Origin: JAVBKV01 sp031553885 | GTDB lineage: Bacteria > Bacteroidota > Bacteroidia > Bacteroidales > Azobacteroidaceae | Assembly (NCBI GenBank): GCA_031553885.1 | Contig: JAVBKV010000040.1 | Location: 62,001 to 126,000, forward strand | Direction: 5' to 3' | DNA length: 64,000 nt | In this document: positions 52,564-60,608 of the stretch, in pieces | Layout: each line of letters opens with the position of its first letter | Position numbering within the stretch: the stretch's first letter is position 1 | Notes under the pieces: generated by a model | What the model was told of the DNA's origin: nothing | The model's database searches: none | The model's input: the letters and a program-made list of their open reading frames with translations, nothing else | Position numbers and translations under genes: made by a program

Positions 52564-55500
52564 TCAATACGACACCTTGACTCTGTTACTACCTGATGTT
52601 ACAATATAAATCCCGCGAACCGGCAAGGGAACGTTAGCTTCGTCACTCTCCGCAATACGTTGGTGTACCAAAACACCGGATACATTATATACGCTCCATG
52701 GTTGATTTATAGTTAATCCGCTTACGTGTAACTGTCCGTTTTGCAGCCATACTTTCAGGGCTTTTGTTTGCGGAACATTCTCTATTCCGGAGAATGTGAC
52801 GGTATGCCTGATTTCCATTGTTACAGGAGCAATATTTTCTCCACTAACGGTCAGCATGGCGGTGTAGGTGCCTTCCGTAAGATCGGTGCGTGGTGTAATC
52901 GTAAGCTCCCTGTTGCTGCCAGCCGGCAGACTGTTTAACGTCGTTTCCGGCAGCATAAAGGCATCAGCATCAGCCCCCGAAAGGGCAAGTGTCAGATTTC
53001 CGGTTGAGGCATTCCCTATGTTAACGATGCGTACGTTCAAATCGTAAAGCAAAAACAATCCGATTTTCTTCACAGCAACAAAAGGCCTGGCAGTGATAAT
53101 GCCCTGAATTCCGACGGTTGTAAGCAGGGTTCCTCCTCTGGTCAGTGTGACGGTGAAAATAAATGAACCGTCGATACCCGAAGGATTGTTTTCCGTTCCC
53201 GCAACAGCTGGGATAAGATCGGTTACCGTTACATCTCCTACGACAGGTATTCCCGACCGGAACAGAATATCATGGGATTGACCAAACAGAGCATTAAGTG
53301 TACCAACCAGCCAGGTCCTGACGCCCGATGCATCATTTGCCGTAGTTTGAGCAACCGTGTAAGTTCCACCTTCAACAAGTTTTTGGGCATCATTAACGGC
53401 TTCCTGGTCGGAACTGCTGAAAGTAGCAACCACCGTTACACCGTAAGCCGGCATTGCGAAAGTACGGGTATTACCTGTTCCGGAAAGAGCAACCACAGTT
53501 CCTTGATCTCCGGTCTTATAGGCCAGTATGTTATCCAATACATAACCTGTTTCTGCAGAGATGGTCAACGCAACTGGTTCGTTTTCTCCGTATGCAGCTT
53601 TATCTGCTGTCACACTACCTCCAGTGAAAGTACCGATGCTGAGGCCGTAGGTAGTGGCACTGCCCTCGTTTACAGTTATACCGGGCGTAGCAGCAAATCC
53701 GGAAATAGCTCCGTTTTCGTAGGAGATTCCACCTTTACCATTCGAAACTTCCCAAACGGCTACACCTGCCGGATTGCTGATAATACCATCATCAGAGCCA
53801 GTGACAAACGGCCCTGCAGTCGGATCATACGTGATAATTATACTGTTATTACTTAAAGTATAATCCGAACCTTCGGCAAACAGGAAAAATCCGCTTTCGC
53901 TCGTAGAACCATATAACGATACCGGCTGTTTATTGCCGATAAGTATACTGCTATCTATTAGTGCATTACCATTATTCACTACGATGCCAAAATAATTATC
54001 CTGACTATTGGTGATGATAATTTTACTGTTGGTTATTGTTAAATCACTTCCTGTCCACAATCCTGTGCACGAGCTGTTTATAAACAGTTCTACACCCTTA
54101 ATAGAAAGCTCTCCTGAAGCATAAACTCCATAGCCGTCGAATGGTGCCGTTTCTGTGATGGTCAGGCTGCCGTTACCGGAAATGGAGATGTTCACATCTG
54201 TCGGCGAACCATAACTATCGATACCCGTTCCACCTGTGTCGTTGATTGTATTGTCACCTGTGAGAACCACATTCAAATCTTCCAGGGTAAATATACCGGA
54301 AGTACAATAGGTTGTAGCAATACCTTCAGGAATTTCACAACCCGTGTCAATGGTTGCATGGGTCAGTGTAAGGGTTTTAGTCGCCGGATCATATACTGCA
54401 GTTCCTTCACCGCAGGCAATCGTCAGGTGGTCATCGGCAAAACGCTCTCCATTACACCATACATTGTAATAGGTGGGACTGCTACCCGACAAGCTCACAT
54501 CATAAATCAGCGTCAATTTAGTAGCATCTGTTGATTTCCAGAAATTGGAGTTCGTCATCTTGCATCGTACCTTTTTACCTCCTAAACTGGAATCGAATGT
54601 AAATTTTCCGGTACCATCATCCGTTACTCCTGTGGTGATTTCAGATTCAATACCCTCTGTTGTGATATCGTACCAGTTGTAAATCGTAAGAACTCCATTG
54701 ATCGTTTTTTCACTACTTAAATCAACTGCTGAAGCAACTATAACTGTTCCGCCCTGAATGGTGTCTTGCGGAGCGTAGAAACTACCTAGCCAATCTTGTG
54801 TCAACGGTAATGTTGAGAATTTCAAAGCATTGTGATAGCATATTAAAGAAAGATATTCTACATTGATATTTTCGATTCCGGTCAACGAATTCAGGCGGTT
54901 ATACTCACAGGATAAATAATATAACTTTGTGTTGTGGCTTACATCGAGTGAAGTAAGCTGATTGTTTCCACAAACTAATTCTGTTAAAGCCGTATTATCA
55001 GTTAGATTTAATGTTGTTAAGTTATTTGTATCGCAATATAACACTTCTAACATTGTATTCGTAGAAACATCTAAGTTTGAGAGTTGATTTTTTTGACAAT
55101 ATAACTTTTTTAATGCGGTATTTTTACTTATATCCAATGCGGATAATTGATTGTGATCACAGCTTAGACTTTTCAATAAGATATTTTTGCTTACATCTAA
55201 TGCTGTCAGATTATTATTATAACAATACAAGAGGGTTAAAGCTGTATTTGCAGAAACATTCAGTGTACTTAGTTGATTCCCTGTACATCTTAAATCTGTT
55301 ATGGAACTGCATCCCGAAACATCCAGGGAGGTCAGTTTACAATCCTGAACATCGAGATATGAAATCCCATCACTGTAAATTTTTATCGTATTACCGGATA
55401 ATGTTCCTGATACAGCCCCCAAAGACCCGGGTGTGACTGCTACCGGTGAACCATTTCCCCAATCAACTTTTATAGAAGATGAAGATGTGATTTTAAATCC

Positions 55501-55740
55501 GAATGTGCCGGTTGCAGTTGTTGTCATCACAATGGTGGGTATTTCTATCACTGCTTCTTGGAATTGTGCAGCGTAAGAAGGCAGTTTGCCTGTCTGGTAG
55601 GCAATTGCTGTAATTTTATCGCCTGCCGTTAAACCGGGCAGGTTATAATTCCATTTATCATCGAAACCGGCCCAGTTGACAGCAAAACTTTGCATCACAT
55701 AGATGCATAGTAACAATGTACAAAATAGTTTTGTCTTCAT
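52564..55740 (-). CDS. large LRR surface protein with T9SS-like C-terminal domain
   Basis: 1058 residues with a signal peptide ending at SFA. Residues ~130-310 hold about nine leucine-rich repeats of ~21 residues (pattern LxxLDVSxNTxLxxLxCxxNQ). Then come strand-rich modules: an Ig-like stretch near 400, a region of right-handed beta-helix type (~480-640, NVVLTGDNTIND, ISISGNGSLTIT), and Ig/fibronectin-like repeats. The last ~65 residues (LKVWLQNGQLHVSGL, GIYIVTSGSNRVKVSY) resemble a T9SS sorting domain. It is probably an adhesin or surface scaffold. It lies 16 nt after the lipocalin-like gene of the sigma-factor-linked unit. Confidence 0.85.
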   Translation of the reverse strand: MKTKLFCTLLLCIYVMQSFAVNWAGFDDKWNYNLPGLTAGDKITAIAYQTGKLPSYAAQFQEAVIEIPTIVMTTTATGTFGFKITSSSSIKVDWGNGSPVAVTPGSLGAVSGTLSGNTIKIYSDGISYLDVQDCKLTSLDVSGCSSITDLRCTGNQLSTLNVSANTALTLLYCYNNNLTALDVSKNILLKSLSCDHNQLSALDISKNTALKKLYCQKNQLSNLDVSTNTMLEVLYCDTNNLTTLNLTDNTALTELVCGNNQLTSLDVSHNTKLYYLSCEYNRLNSLTGIENINVEYLSLICYHNALKFSTLPLTQDWLGSFYAPQDTIQGGTVIVASAVDLSSEKTINGVLTIYNWYDITTEGIESEITTGVTDDGTGKFTFDSSLGGKKVRCKMTNSNFWKSTDATKLTLIYDVSLSGSSPTYYNVWCNGERFADDHLTIACGEGTAVYDPATKTLTLTHATIDTGCEIPEGIATTYCTSGIFTLEDLNVVLTGDNTINDTGGTGIDSYGSPTDVNISISGNGSLTITETAPFDGYGVYASGELSIKGVELFINSSCTGLWTGSDLTITNSKIIITNSQDNYFGIVVNNGNALIDSSILIGNKQPVSLYGSTSESGFFLFAEGSDYTLSNNSIIITYDPTAGPFVTGSDDGIISNPAGVAVWEVSNGKGGISYENGAISGFAATPGITVNEGSATTYGLSIGTFTGGSVTADKAAYGENEPVALTISAETGYVLDNILAYKTGDQGTVVALSGTGNTRTFAMPAYGVTVVATFSSSDQEAVNDAQKLVEGGTYTVAQTTANDASGVRTWLVGTLNALFGQSHDILFRSGIPVVGDVTVTDLIPAVAGTENNPSGIDGSFIFTVTLTRGGTLLTTVGIQGIITARPFVAVKKIGLFLLYDLNVRIVNIGNASTGNLTLALSGADADAFMLPETTLNSLPAGSNRELTITPRTDLTEGTYTAMLTVSGENIAPVTMEIRHTVTFSGIENVPQTKALKVWLQNGQLHVSGLTINQPWSVYNVSGVLVHQRIAESDEANVPLPVRGIYIVTSGSNRVKVSY

Positions 55741-55756
55741 AATATAACTGATTTAA

Positions 55757-56278
55757 CTATTTCTTATTCAATGTAAATGTAAACGAAGCATCCGTGGCTC
55801 CGATTCCATATTCCGCGCAGGTTTTCGGGTCTCCGTTTTCATTCAGTAAAGTATTAGCCACTTCAATTGCATAAGTTTTCGAGGTGGCTTTGTCCATTTG
55901 CAGTTTCAATGTCGAATTATCAACAGAAAGCATCGTAAAAACCGAAGTCTGACTGCCTGCTTTTGTTGTCAGTATTTTATCCTTATAAGTATAAGTTCCG
56001 TTGTCGCCATCCATCATACATGTACCGTCGTTCTTAAATGTGTAAACCTGATCGTATGGAGTCATATCAGCAGGTAATTCGCCATTTACCACACTCGTAA
56101 CATTGTAAGGGGATGTCCCGTTGGTGTAGGTTGCATTACCACTGAGTGTTTTCAATTGCCATGTACCAATCAGTTCATTCGTAACCGGGGGATTTTCATT
56201 TTCATCATCTTTACTGCAGGAACTCAGCAATGAAGAAGAAAATAACAGGATTATAAAAGTAAATTTCATTGTTTTCAT
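55757..56278 (-). CDS. lipocalin-like lipoprotein
   Basis: 173 residues from the ATG at 56278; a two-codon longer frame would use TTG. Lipobox Cys in SSLLSSCSKDD. The body has a lipocalin-like start (LIGTWQLKTLSG) and strand pairs with YTFKNDGTCMMDGDNGTYTYKDKIL, a pattern of Bacteroidales lipocalin/DUF5004-like proteins. Directly upstream of the LRR gene and probably co-transcribed. Its leader contains a long hairpin and two palindromic sites. Confidence 0.82.
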   Translation of the reverse strand: MKTMKFTFIILLFSSSLLSSCSKDDENENPPVTNELIGTWQLKTLSGNATYTNGTSPYNVTSVVNGELPADMTPYDQVYTFKNDGTCMMDGDNGTYTYKDKILTTKAGSQTSVFTMLSVDNSTLKLQMDKATSKTYAIEVANTLLNENGDPKTCAEYGIGATDASFTFTLNKK

Positions 56279-56301
56279 AAGCAAACTTTTTAAATGGTTA
56301 A

Positions 56302-56371
56302 ACCTCTCTTATCCTTTTATACCATAAAGATAGACATGAAGTATTTCTTTATAGGAAAGGATAAGAGAGGT
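56302..56371 (-). repeat. long hairpin in the leader of the lipocalin/LRR unit
   Basis: 16-bp perfect stem (56302-56317 with 56356-56371) with a nested ATAAAGA/TCTTTAT pairing in the loop. It may end transcription from the sigma operon or control read-through. Confidence 0.75.
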
Positions 56372-56409
56372 ATCCACAAAGTGGTACTCAGTGTCCACAA
56401 AGTGGTAGT
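56372..56409 (-). promoter_or_regulatory. twin palindromes CCACAAAGTGG, 21 bp apart
   Basis: TCCACAAAGTGGTA occurs twice with a 21-bp repeat distance (two helical turns), next to the long hairpin. The arrangement is typical of sites for a dimeric regulator bound on one face of the helix; the regulator is unknown. Confidence 0.6.
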
Positions 56410-56410
56410 T

Positions 56411-56741
56411 ATTGCCCATGAAATAAATGGGAATGGAGAGTTAAGATATCAGTTTTTCTTTTCGTAAATGATCTAATACCATCTGTTTTTCTTTTCACTT
56501 GTTTGGCGAAGCCGGGATATCTGTAAGTGACAATACCTTTCAATGAGCCTTCTTTGGCATTGGCAATGGTATATTAAAATGTTAAATAAGCATTTAATGG
56601 TGAGCTCAGATCCGGTTTATCACCGAATGTCACTATTCGTTTGTTGATTGCTTCCTCCCTGACATCTACTGGATTGTTCTGAGAATAACTGCTTGTCGCC
56701 AAAAGGATAAACAAGTTTACCAGTACAATTATTTTTTTCAT
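56411..56741 (-). pseudogene. small secreted protein gene interrupted by an in-frame stop
   Basis: The ATG at 56741 opens a signal peptide (MKKIIVLVNLFILLATSSYS) and a short mature part that stops at 56574. After this TAA the same frame runs on for about 53 codons with coding-like sequence (YTIANAKEGSLKGIVTYRYP) to 56411. One stop codon therefore seems to have split a ~109-residue gene. A 55-residue functional product remains possible. It follows the DUF5024-like gene of the sigma operon. Confidence 0.5.
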
Positions 56742-56772
56742 TTCGTTGTGTTTGAATGGTTTTTTAATTGTT

Positions 56773-57243
56773 TTATCCTCCTTCAAACCATCTGTTTCGT
56801 TTCTTCGTCAAATCCGGATTCGTGCTGTCGAAAGTCTTGATCATAGTAATCTCTGTTTCTCCGGATTTAGAGTCATAGTAGAAATCAAAAACCGTTTGGG
56901 TTACCGTCTTATCTGTTTCTGTTTTGCTGAATTCGCAACGTTCAGGGACCATTACCCCATTCACTCTTTTGTCTATCACGGAATATGCATCCGGTTTATC
57001 TTTTTCATACGCTTTATACATCAATTCCTGTAATTGAGGTTTGTTTTTTAATGTGATTTTAACCGCATAACAGTCCGGTTTTTTAGTGTCGGGAAATTTA
57101 TTGTCAATAACTGTCATATCTACGGTTTTATCTTTTTTACACTCCTTTATCCATTGTATCAGATTCTCTTGTCCGAATGCCTGCCCGGAAAAGAATAATA
57201 ATACCAGGAGAAATAAACATCTCAACATTTTTATTGTTTCCAT
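56773..57243 (-). CDS. small secreted protein of the sigma operon (DUF5024-like)
   Basis: 156 residues with a signal peptide ending at GQAFGQ. The mature part is charged, with VDMTVIDNKFPDTKKPDCYAV, and two Cys residues near each end of the conserved region. It resembles small exported proteins (DUF5024-like, low certainty) that follow ECF sigma/anti-sigma pairs in Bacteroidales. It lies 24 nt after the anti-sigma-like gene. Possibly an envelope-stress effector or signal input; not shown. Confidence 0.7.
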   Translation of the reverse strand: METIKMLRCLFLLVLLFFSGQAFGQENLIQWIKECKKDKTVDMTVIDNKFPDTKKPDCYAVKITLKNKPQLQELMYKAYEKDKPDAYSVIDKRVNGVMVPERCEFSKTETDKTVTQTVFDFYYDSKSGETEITMIKTFDSTNPDLTKKRNRWFEGG

Positions 57244-57267
57244 ACTATTAATTTTTATTCGTTTTAT

Positions 57268-57765
57268 TTATTTTAGCATCATGATGTTCTGTAATTCATT
57301 CTTCTTCAAGCTCGATTCTACGTAAATCTTCTGATATTCCTTTTCTCTTTTCGCAGACATTTCCCGAATATCCTTTTCTTGTTGTTTGATCAATTCAATA
57401 TCGTAGATTTTTTTTCCATTTACCAACATGTAACTATTTTCATAAGGATCAAACCGATCACCGGAAGACTTGATAAAAGGGAAAATAATTGCAAAAATCA
57501 AAATTGCAGCAACAGCTAAAATTGCAATTGCCCTGATTCTTCTCTGGTCTTTATTCAAGGTGTTTTTTATCAAAGGAAGTTTGACCTCTTCTACTTCTTT
57601 CATGAAATCATTACTGTAGTATGAAAAGAATTTTTTGTGTTGCTTCAAATGATCCGGTATATGTTTACCGGAGAAATAAAGCCACAGTTCGTTTTCTTCT
57701 TCGTTGGAAGTCTTTCCTTCAAAGAATTTTTTTATTAAATCTTCAGTATATTTTTCTGTTTTCAT
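57268..57765 (-). CDS. single-pass membrane protein, putative anti-sigma factor
   Basis: 165 residues: a ~75-residue cytoplasmic N-terminus with an anti-sigma-like start (DLIKKFFEGKTSNEEENELWLYF), one TM segment (77-98), and a ~65-residue periplasmic, Lys/Glu-rich, probably coiled-coil tail. It overlaps the ECF sigma gene by ATGA, as usual for sigma/anti-sigma pairs. No FecR domain is present, so it is not a typical FecR-type regulator. Confidence 0.82.
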   Translation of the reverse strand: MKTEKYTEDLIKKFFEGKTSNEEENELWLYFSGKHIPDHLKQHKKFFSYYSNDFMKEVEEVKLPLIKNTLNKDQRRIRAIAILAVAAILIFAIIFPFIKSSGDRFDPYENSYMLVNGKKIYDIELIKQQEKDIREMSAKREKEYQKIYVESSLKKNELQNIMMLK

Positions 57766-58262
57766 TTGCTTTCCTTTTTAGTAAATAGTTCTCTTGCTTT
57801 TTTCCTTGCTCGTGAGAGGTTCATCCATACAGCTTCCCGGGAACAATTCAGTATCTGGGCAATTTCTTCAACTTCAAGTTCATCGATGTATTTCATTCTT
57901 AATACCGCTTGTTGTAACTCCGGTAACCGGCTTACAATGTTTAATACATGTTCAGTATCATATTTTTCATTGATACCGTTGTCATACGTCAGAGCAACTG
58001 TATCGGACTCCACGCGTTTCAATATAGAGAATTTTATCTGGTTGTGTTTGAATAAGTTTAAGCATAAATTTTTTGTTATCCTGACCGATAGCGCTGTGAG
58101 GTTATCGTATTGGTCTAATTCTTCTCTGATCATCCATAATTTGGCAAATACTTCCTGTATGATATCCTGAGAATCTTCATCATTATCAGTATAACTACGT
58201 GCTACCTTGATTAAGTTAGCATGTAGAGGAATTACTGTTTGAATGAAATTTTCCTTATCCAT
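57762..58262 (-). CDS. ECF-type RNA polymerase sigma factor
   Basis: 166 residues with region 2 (DSQDIIQEVFAKLWMIREEL) and region 4 (LPELQQAVLRMKYIDELEVEEIAQIL, then an HTH ending in RARKKAREL), without region 3. First gene of the operon with its anti-sigma. Probably directs expression of its own operon and of surface-protein genes downstream. Target promoters are not recognisable without other examples. Confidence 0.93.
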   Translation of the reverse strand: MDKENFIQTVIPLHANLIKVARSYTDNDEDSQDIIQEVFAKLWMIREELDQYDNLTALSVRITKNLCLNLFKHNQIKFSILKRVESDTVALTYDNGINEKYDTEHVLNIVSRLPELQQAVLRMKYIDELEVEEIAQILNCSREAVWMNLSRARKKARELFTKKESK

Positions 58263-58287
58263 ATACTACAAAGACAATCCAAATTTA

Positions 58288-58295
58288 CAAACTTA
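58288..58295 (-). promoter_or_regulatory. -7-like element of the sigma operon
   Basis: TAAGTTTG on the minus strand, 26 nt before the ATG. It matches the primary-sigma consensus, so basal transcription need not depend on the ECF factor itself. Confidence 0.5.
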
Positions 58296-58426
58296 ACATT
58301 GTTCCTGAAATATAATATCAGTTTTATTCCGTTATTGCGAAAAGGCGTAATTTCGATAAAATAGTAGAAGATACTGTTGAAAAGGAAAACAACTGACGTC
58401 GTCCGGTAATAAATCAATTTATTTTT

Positions 58427-58434
58427 GTACCTTT
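58427..58434 (+). promoter_or_regulatory. -7 element upstream of the cold-shock gene
   Basis: TACCTTTG, directly preceded by a second match, TATTTTTG (58419-58426). Both imply a transcript start ~225-235 nt before the start codon. No good -33. Confidence 0.5.
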
Positions 58435-58664
58435 GAACTCCGAATGATCAAGTTTATATTGATCTTTCTTTTCAATATTTTGTTCCGTTATTGTTTTCCG
58501 GATTTTTCCATCGTTAAAATTGATATCAAAATTTATTATTGGTTGGTTGGAGATATCAGTTGCAGAAAACGGACTGAAGTATGTACCGTCAGTATATTCC
58601 GGAATTGACGGAAAAAACGGAATACCGTATTAACGGATTAAAAAACAATTATAAAACAATATTA

Positions 58665-59099
58665 ATGGCAAATTCATTTAACAAAAGAGAATTAGAAAAG
58701 AAGAAAGAACAGAAAAAAAAAGAAAAACAACAACGTAAAGAAGAGCGCAAAGCTTCCGGCACTCAATCATTAGACGATATGATTGCATACGTGGATGAAA
58801 ATGGGATGCTCACCGATACACCACCCGATCCCGACAAAAAACAGGAAGTGGATTTGGATGACATAGCGGTATCCACACCTAAAAAAGAAGAAGTGGAAGA
58901 AGTAGAATTGAAAGGTCGCGTAGAATATTTTAACCCGGACAAAGGTTACGGTTTTATCAAGCATCTTTCCGGTGTGAATAAATATTTTTTCCATGTCAGT
59001 AATGCTCCGGCAAACATTGCCGAAGGGAATATGGTTACATTCGAGTTGGAACGAGGCGAAAAAGGCATGAATGCTGTAAGAATCGTTCTTACAAAATAG
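58665..59099 (+). CDS. cold-shock domain protein with charged N-terminal extension
   Basis: 144 residues from the ATG at 58665 (MANSFNKRELEKKK). The longer open frame from 58581 adds 28 residues with no homologous look and is rejected. Residues 8-30 are a Lys/Glu/Gln-rich helix, then an acidic linker, then a cold-shock domain (about 82-144) with the RNP-like motif KGYGFIKH and KYFFHVSN. Such two-part proteins are common in Bacteroidetes and are thought to bind RNA as chaperones. A long leader is predicted upstream. Confidence 0.9.
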   Translation: MANSFNKRELEKKKEQKKKEKQQRKEERKASGTQSLDDMIAYVDENGMLTDTPPDPDKKQEVDLDDIAVSTPKKEEVEEVELKGRVEYFNPDKGYGFIKHLSGVNKYFFHVSNAPANIAEGNMVTFELERGEKGMNAVRIVLTK

Positions 59100-59148
59100 A
59101 GTGGCTTATAGGAAAAATCTATAATTGTTCTATTTTTATAGGTGTTTT

Positions 59149-59295
59149 TTATTGTTTTGGATTTATAGCACAACCCGGACATCCGGCACAGCGATTAATC
59201 CGGGTTCTGTGCGTAAAGAAAAAACGGTAGCATTTTTTCAACAGATAAACTGCTACCAGAATTCCAATGATATATACAACAATATATTGCCACAT
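59149..59295 (-). CDS. FeoB-associated Cys-rich membrane protein-like, 48 residues
   Basis: ATG at 59295, TAA at 59149. One N-terminal TM segment (YIVVYIIGILVAVYLL), a basic stretch, and a C-terminal CAGCPGC motif (Cys36, Cys39, Cys42) as in the small proteins found next to FeoB iron transporters. No feoB gene is visible here. It lies 28 nt after the preceding stop-free spacer of the cold-shock gene on the other strand and is too short for automatic calling. It may bind iron or an Fe-S cluster at the membrane; inferred from the family. Confidence 0.8.
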   Translation of the reverse strand: MWQYIVVYIIGILVAVYLLKKCYRFFFTHRTRINRCAGCPGCAINPKQ

Positions 59296-59323
59296 AACTG
59301 AAAAACCTTTCAATCAATATTTA

Positions 59324-59971
59324 TCAAAAATTAAATACATATCCTACGGAATAAAAGATCTGGTCTCCGTATGGGGATAATTTATATCCGTCGGATTTGT
59401 ATTGTACCACATCATAAAACAACATCATATTGATTCCACCTCTTCCGGCGGGGATCGTAACTCCACCTCCTACCAGAAGACAGGGGACAATCTGAGAACT
59501 GATCCGGTTACCCCAGGCGTAATATGCTTCCGGTTGCACCTGTAAGGTGATATAAGGAATCGGATTAACTCTTCCGAATACGTTTAACCCTAAATAATTA
59601 TAAGTGGCATCCGGCGAGTTAACATAATCATAGCTGTAATAATTATAAGCAATACCCGCGCCGGCAGTAAAGTATTTATTAAATGCATATCCGACCTGAG
59701 GAGAAACACTGATGGCCGTATAATCGCCGAATACCATGCCGATCGATCCTCCGAATACCAGCTTAGTTTTATCAAAACCGGAGGTTTTAGGACTTTCCTG
59801 ATTGGTGTCCGAAACCGGATTGGTCTGTTGAGCTGCCGGTTCTTCAATACGATAGAGTTGCTTTTCCTGACCTTTATTCGGGTTAGGCACCGTATCATAG
59901 CGGAATGATTGAGCATTACCTGTGATGAAAGTGAATAACAAAACGATCCCTGTAAGATAAAAAGCTTTCAT
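59324..59971 (-). CDS. outer membrane beta-barrel protein, OmpX/porin-family-like
   Basis: 215 residues with a signal peptide ending at GNAQS, a proline/glutamine-rich linker (about 25-65) and an eight-strand-type barrel (TKLVFGGSIGMVFGDYTAISVSPQVGYAF to SVGYVFNF, C-terminal Phe). No catalytic motif. The Cys-rich small membrane protein gene follows 28 nt downstream and could be co-transcribed. Confidence 0.85.
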   Translation of the reverse strand: MKAFYLTGIVLLFTFITGNAQSFRYDTVPNPNKGQEKQLYRIEEPAAQQTNPVSDTNQESPKTSGFDKTKLVFGGSIGMVFGDYTAISVSPQVGYAFNKYFTAGAGIAYNYYSYDYVNSPDATYNYLGLNVFGRVNPIPYITLQVQPEAYYAWGNRISSQIVPCLLVGGGVTIPAGRGGINMMLFYDVVQYKSDGYKLSPYGDQIFYSVGYVFNF

Positions 59972-59991
59972 AATGAATGGGTATTATACTA

Positions 59992-59999
59992 CAAATGTA
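59992..59999 (-). promoter_or_regulatory. -7 element of the outer membrane barrel gene
   Basis: TACATTTG on the minus strand, 20 nt before the ATG. No clear -33. Confidence 0.5.
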
Positions 60000-60016
60000 T
60001 TGTTAATTTAGAAAAC

Positions 60017-60490
60017 TCAGTGATTTCCAGTGTTAAAATGTGTCATCAACCGGGTTTTTGCTAACGTTTCGTATTCAGTACCCGGTTTACCGTAATTGCA
60101 ATACGGATAGATACTGATGCCTCCCCGTGGAGTGAAAATTCCTGTAACCTCAATGTATTTCGGGTCCATCAACCGGATGAGGTCTTTCATAATGATGTTG
60201 ACACAATCTTCATGAAAAGCGCCATGATTCCGGAAACTGAAAAGGTAAAGTTTCAAGCTTTTACTTTCCACCATTCGGATGTCCGGAATATAATCGATCA
60301 GGATTGTTGCAAAATCCGGTTGTCCGGTAATGGGACACAAACTGGTGAATTCCGGGCAGTTGAACCGCACCCAATAATCATTTCCCTGGTGTTTGTTAAC
60401 GAACGATTCCAATACTTCAGGAGCATAATCCTGCTTGTATTCCGTTTTTCCTCCCAACAAACTCAACCCATCTATTTTCTCTTCTGCCAT
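60017..60490 (-). CDS. queF: preQ1 synthase (NADPH-dependent 7-cyano-7-deazaguanine reductase)
   Basis: 157 residues, the short monofunctional type. Catalytic Cys52 in FTSLCPITGQPD, Asp59, and the His93-Glu94 pair in GAFHEDCVN are present, as is the SLKLYLFSFRNH segment. It reduces preQ0 to preQ1 in queuosine biosynthesis, the step after QueC, whose gene is immediately upstream across a repeat spacer. Cytoplasmic. Confidence 0.96.
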   Translation of the reverse strand: MAEEKIDGLSLLGGKTEYKQDYAPEVLESFVNKHQGNDYWVRFNCPEFTSLCPITGQPDFATILIDYIPDIRMVESKSLKLYLFSFRNHGAFHEDCVNIIMKDLIRLMDPKYIEVTGIFTPRGGISIYPYCNYGKPGTEYETLAKTRLMTHFNTGNH

Positions 60491-60493
60491 ATC

Positions 60494-60515
60494 TATATTT
60501 TTAATTCTTAACCCT
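60494..60515 (-). repeat. 7-bp-period repeat remnant before queF
   Basis: Minus-strand GGTTAAGAATTAAAAA-type units between the REP-like core and the queF start. Confidence 0.55.
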
Positions 60516-60567
60516 TTTCGAAATCCTCCCCCTGCCCTCCAGAGGGGGATAGGCTTACGCCTGATTA
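60516..60567. repeat. REP-like core in the queC-queF spacer
   Basis: Two hairpins, CCCCCT/AGGGGG (9-nt loop) and AGGC-TTAC-GCCT, in GC-rich DNA flanked on both sides by heptad repeats. The TTAC loop matches the element inside hlyD. Confidence 0.65.
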
Positions 60568-60608
60568 GAATTTTTAACTCTTAATTCTCAATTCTCAATT
60601 CTCAATTC
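60568..60608 (-). repeat. 7-bp-period repeats overlapping the queC 3' end
   Basis: Minus-strand units GAATTGA repeated three times, then GAATTAA and AGTTAAA. The queC stop codon (TGA, 60588-60590) and its last residues LRIEN are encoded by the repeat. Confidence 0.8.

Larger units (their letters stand above)
58263..58664. other. divergent promoter region and long leader of the cold-shock gene
   Basis: 402 bases between the sigma gene (-) and the cold-shock gene (+). Contains the two promoter-like elements listed and a predicted ~225-nt plus-strand leader. A 54-codon frame (58444-58608, +) has no recognisable features and is not credited. A 7-bp hairpin (TATTCCG/CGGAATA, 58595-58624) precedes the start codon. 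Confidence 0.5.

Noticed and set aside
54880..55330. Apparent tandem DNA repeat of ~63 bp
   Set aside because: Explained by the leucine-rich repeats of the encoded protein (21 residues each).
58444..58608. 54-codon ORF in the leader of the cold-shock gene
   Set aside because: No coding features; more likely part of a long untranslated leader.
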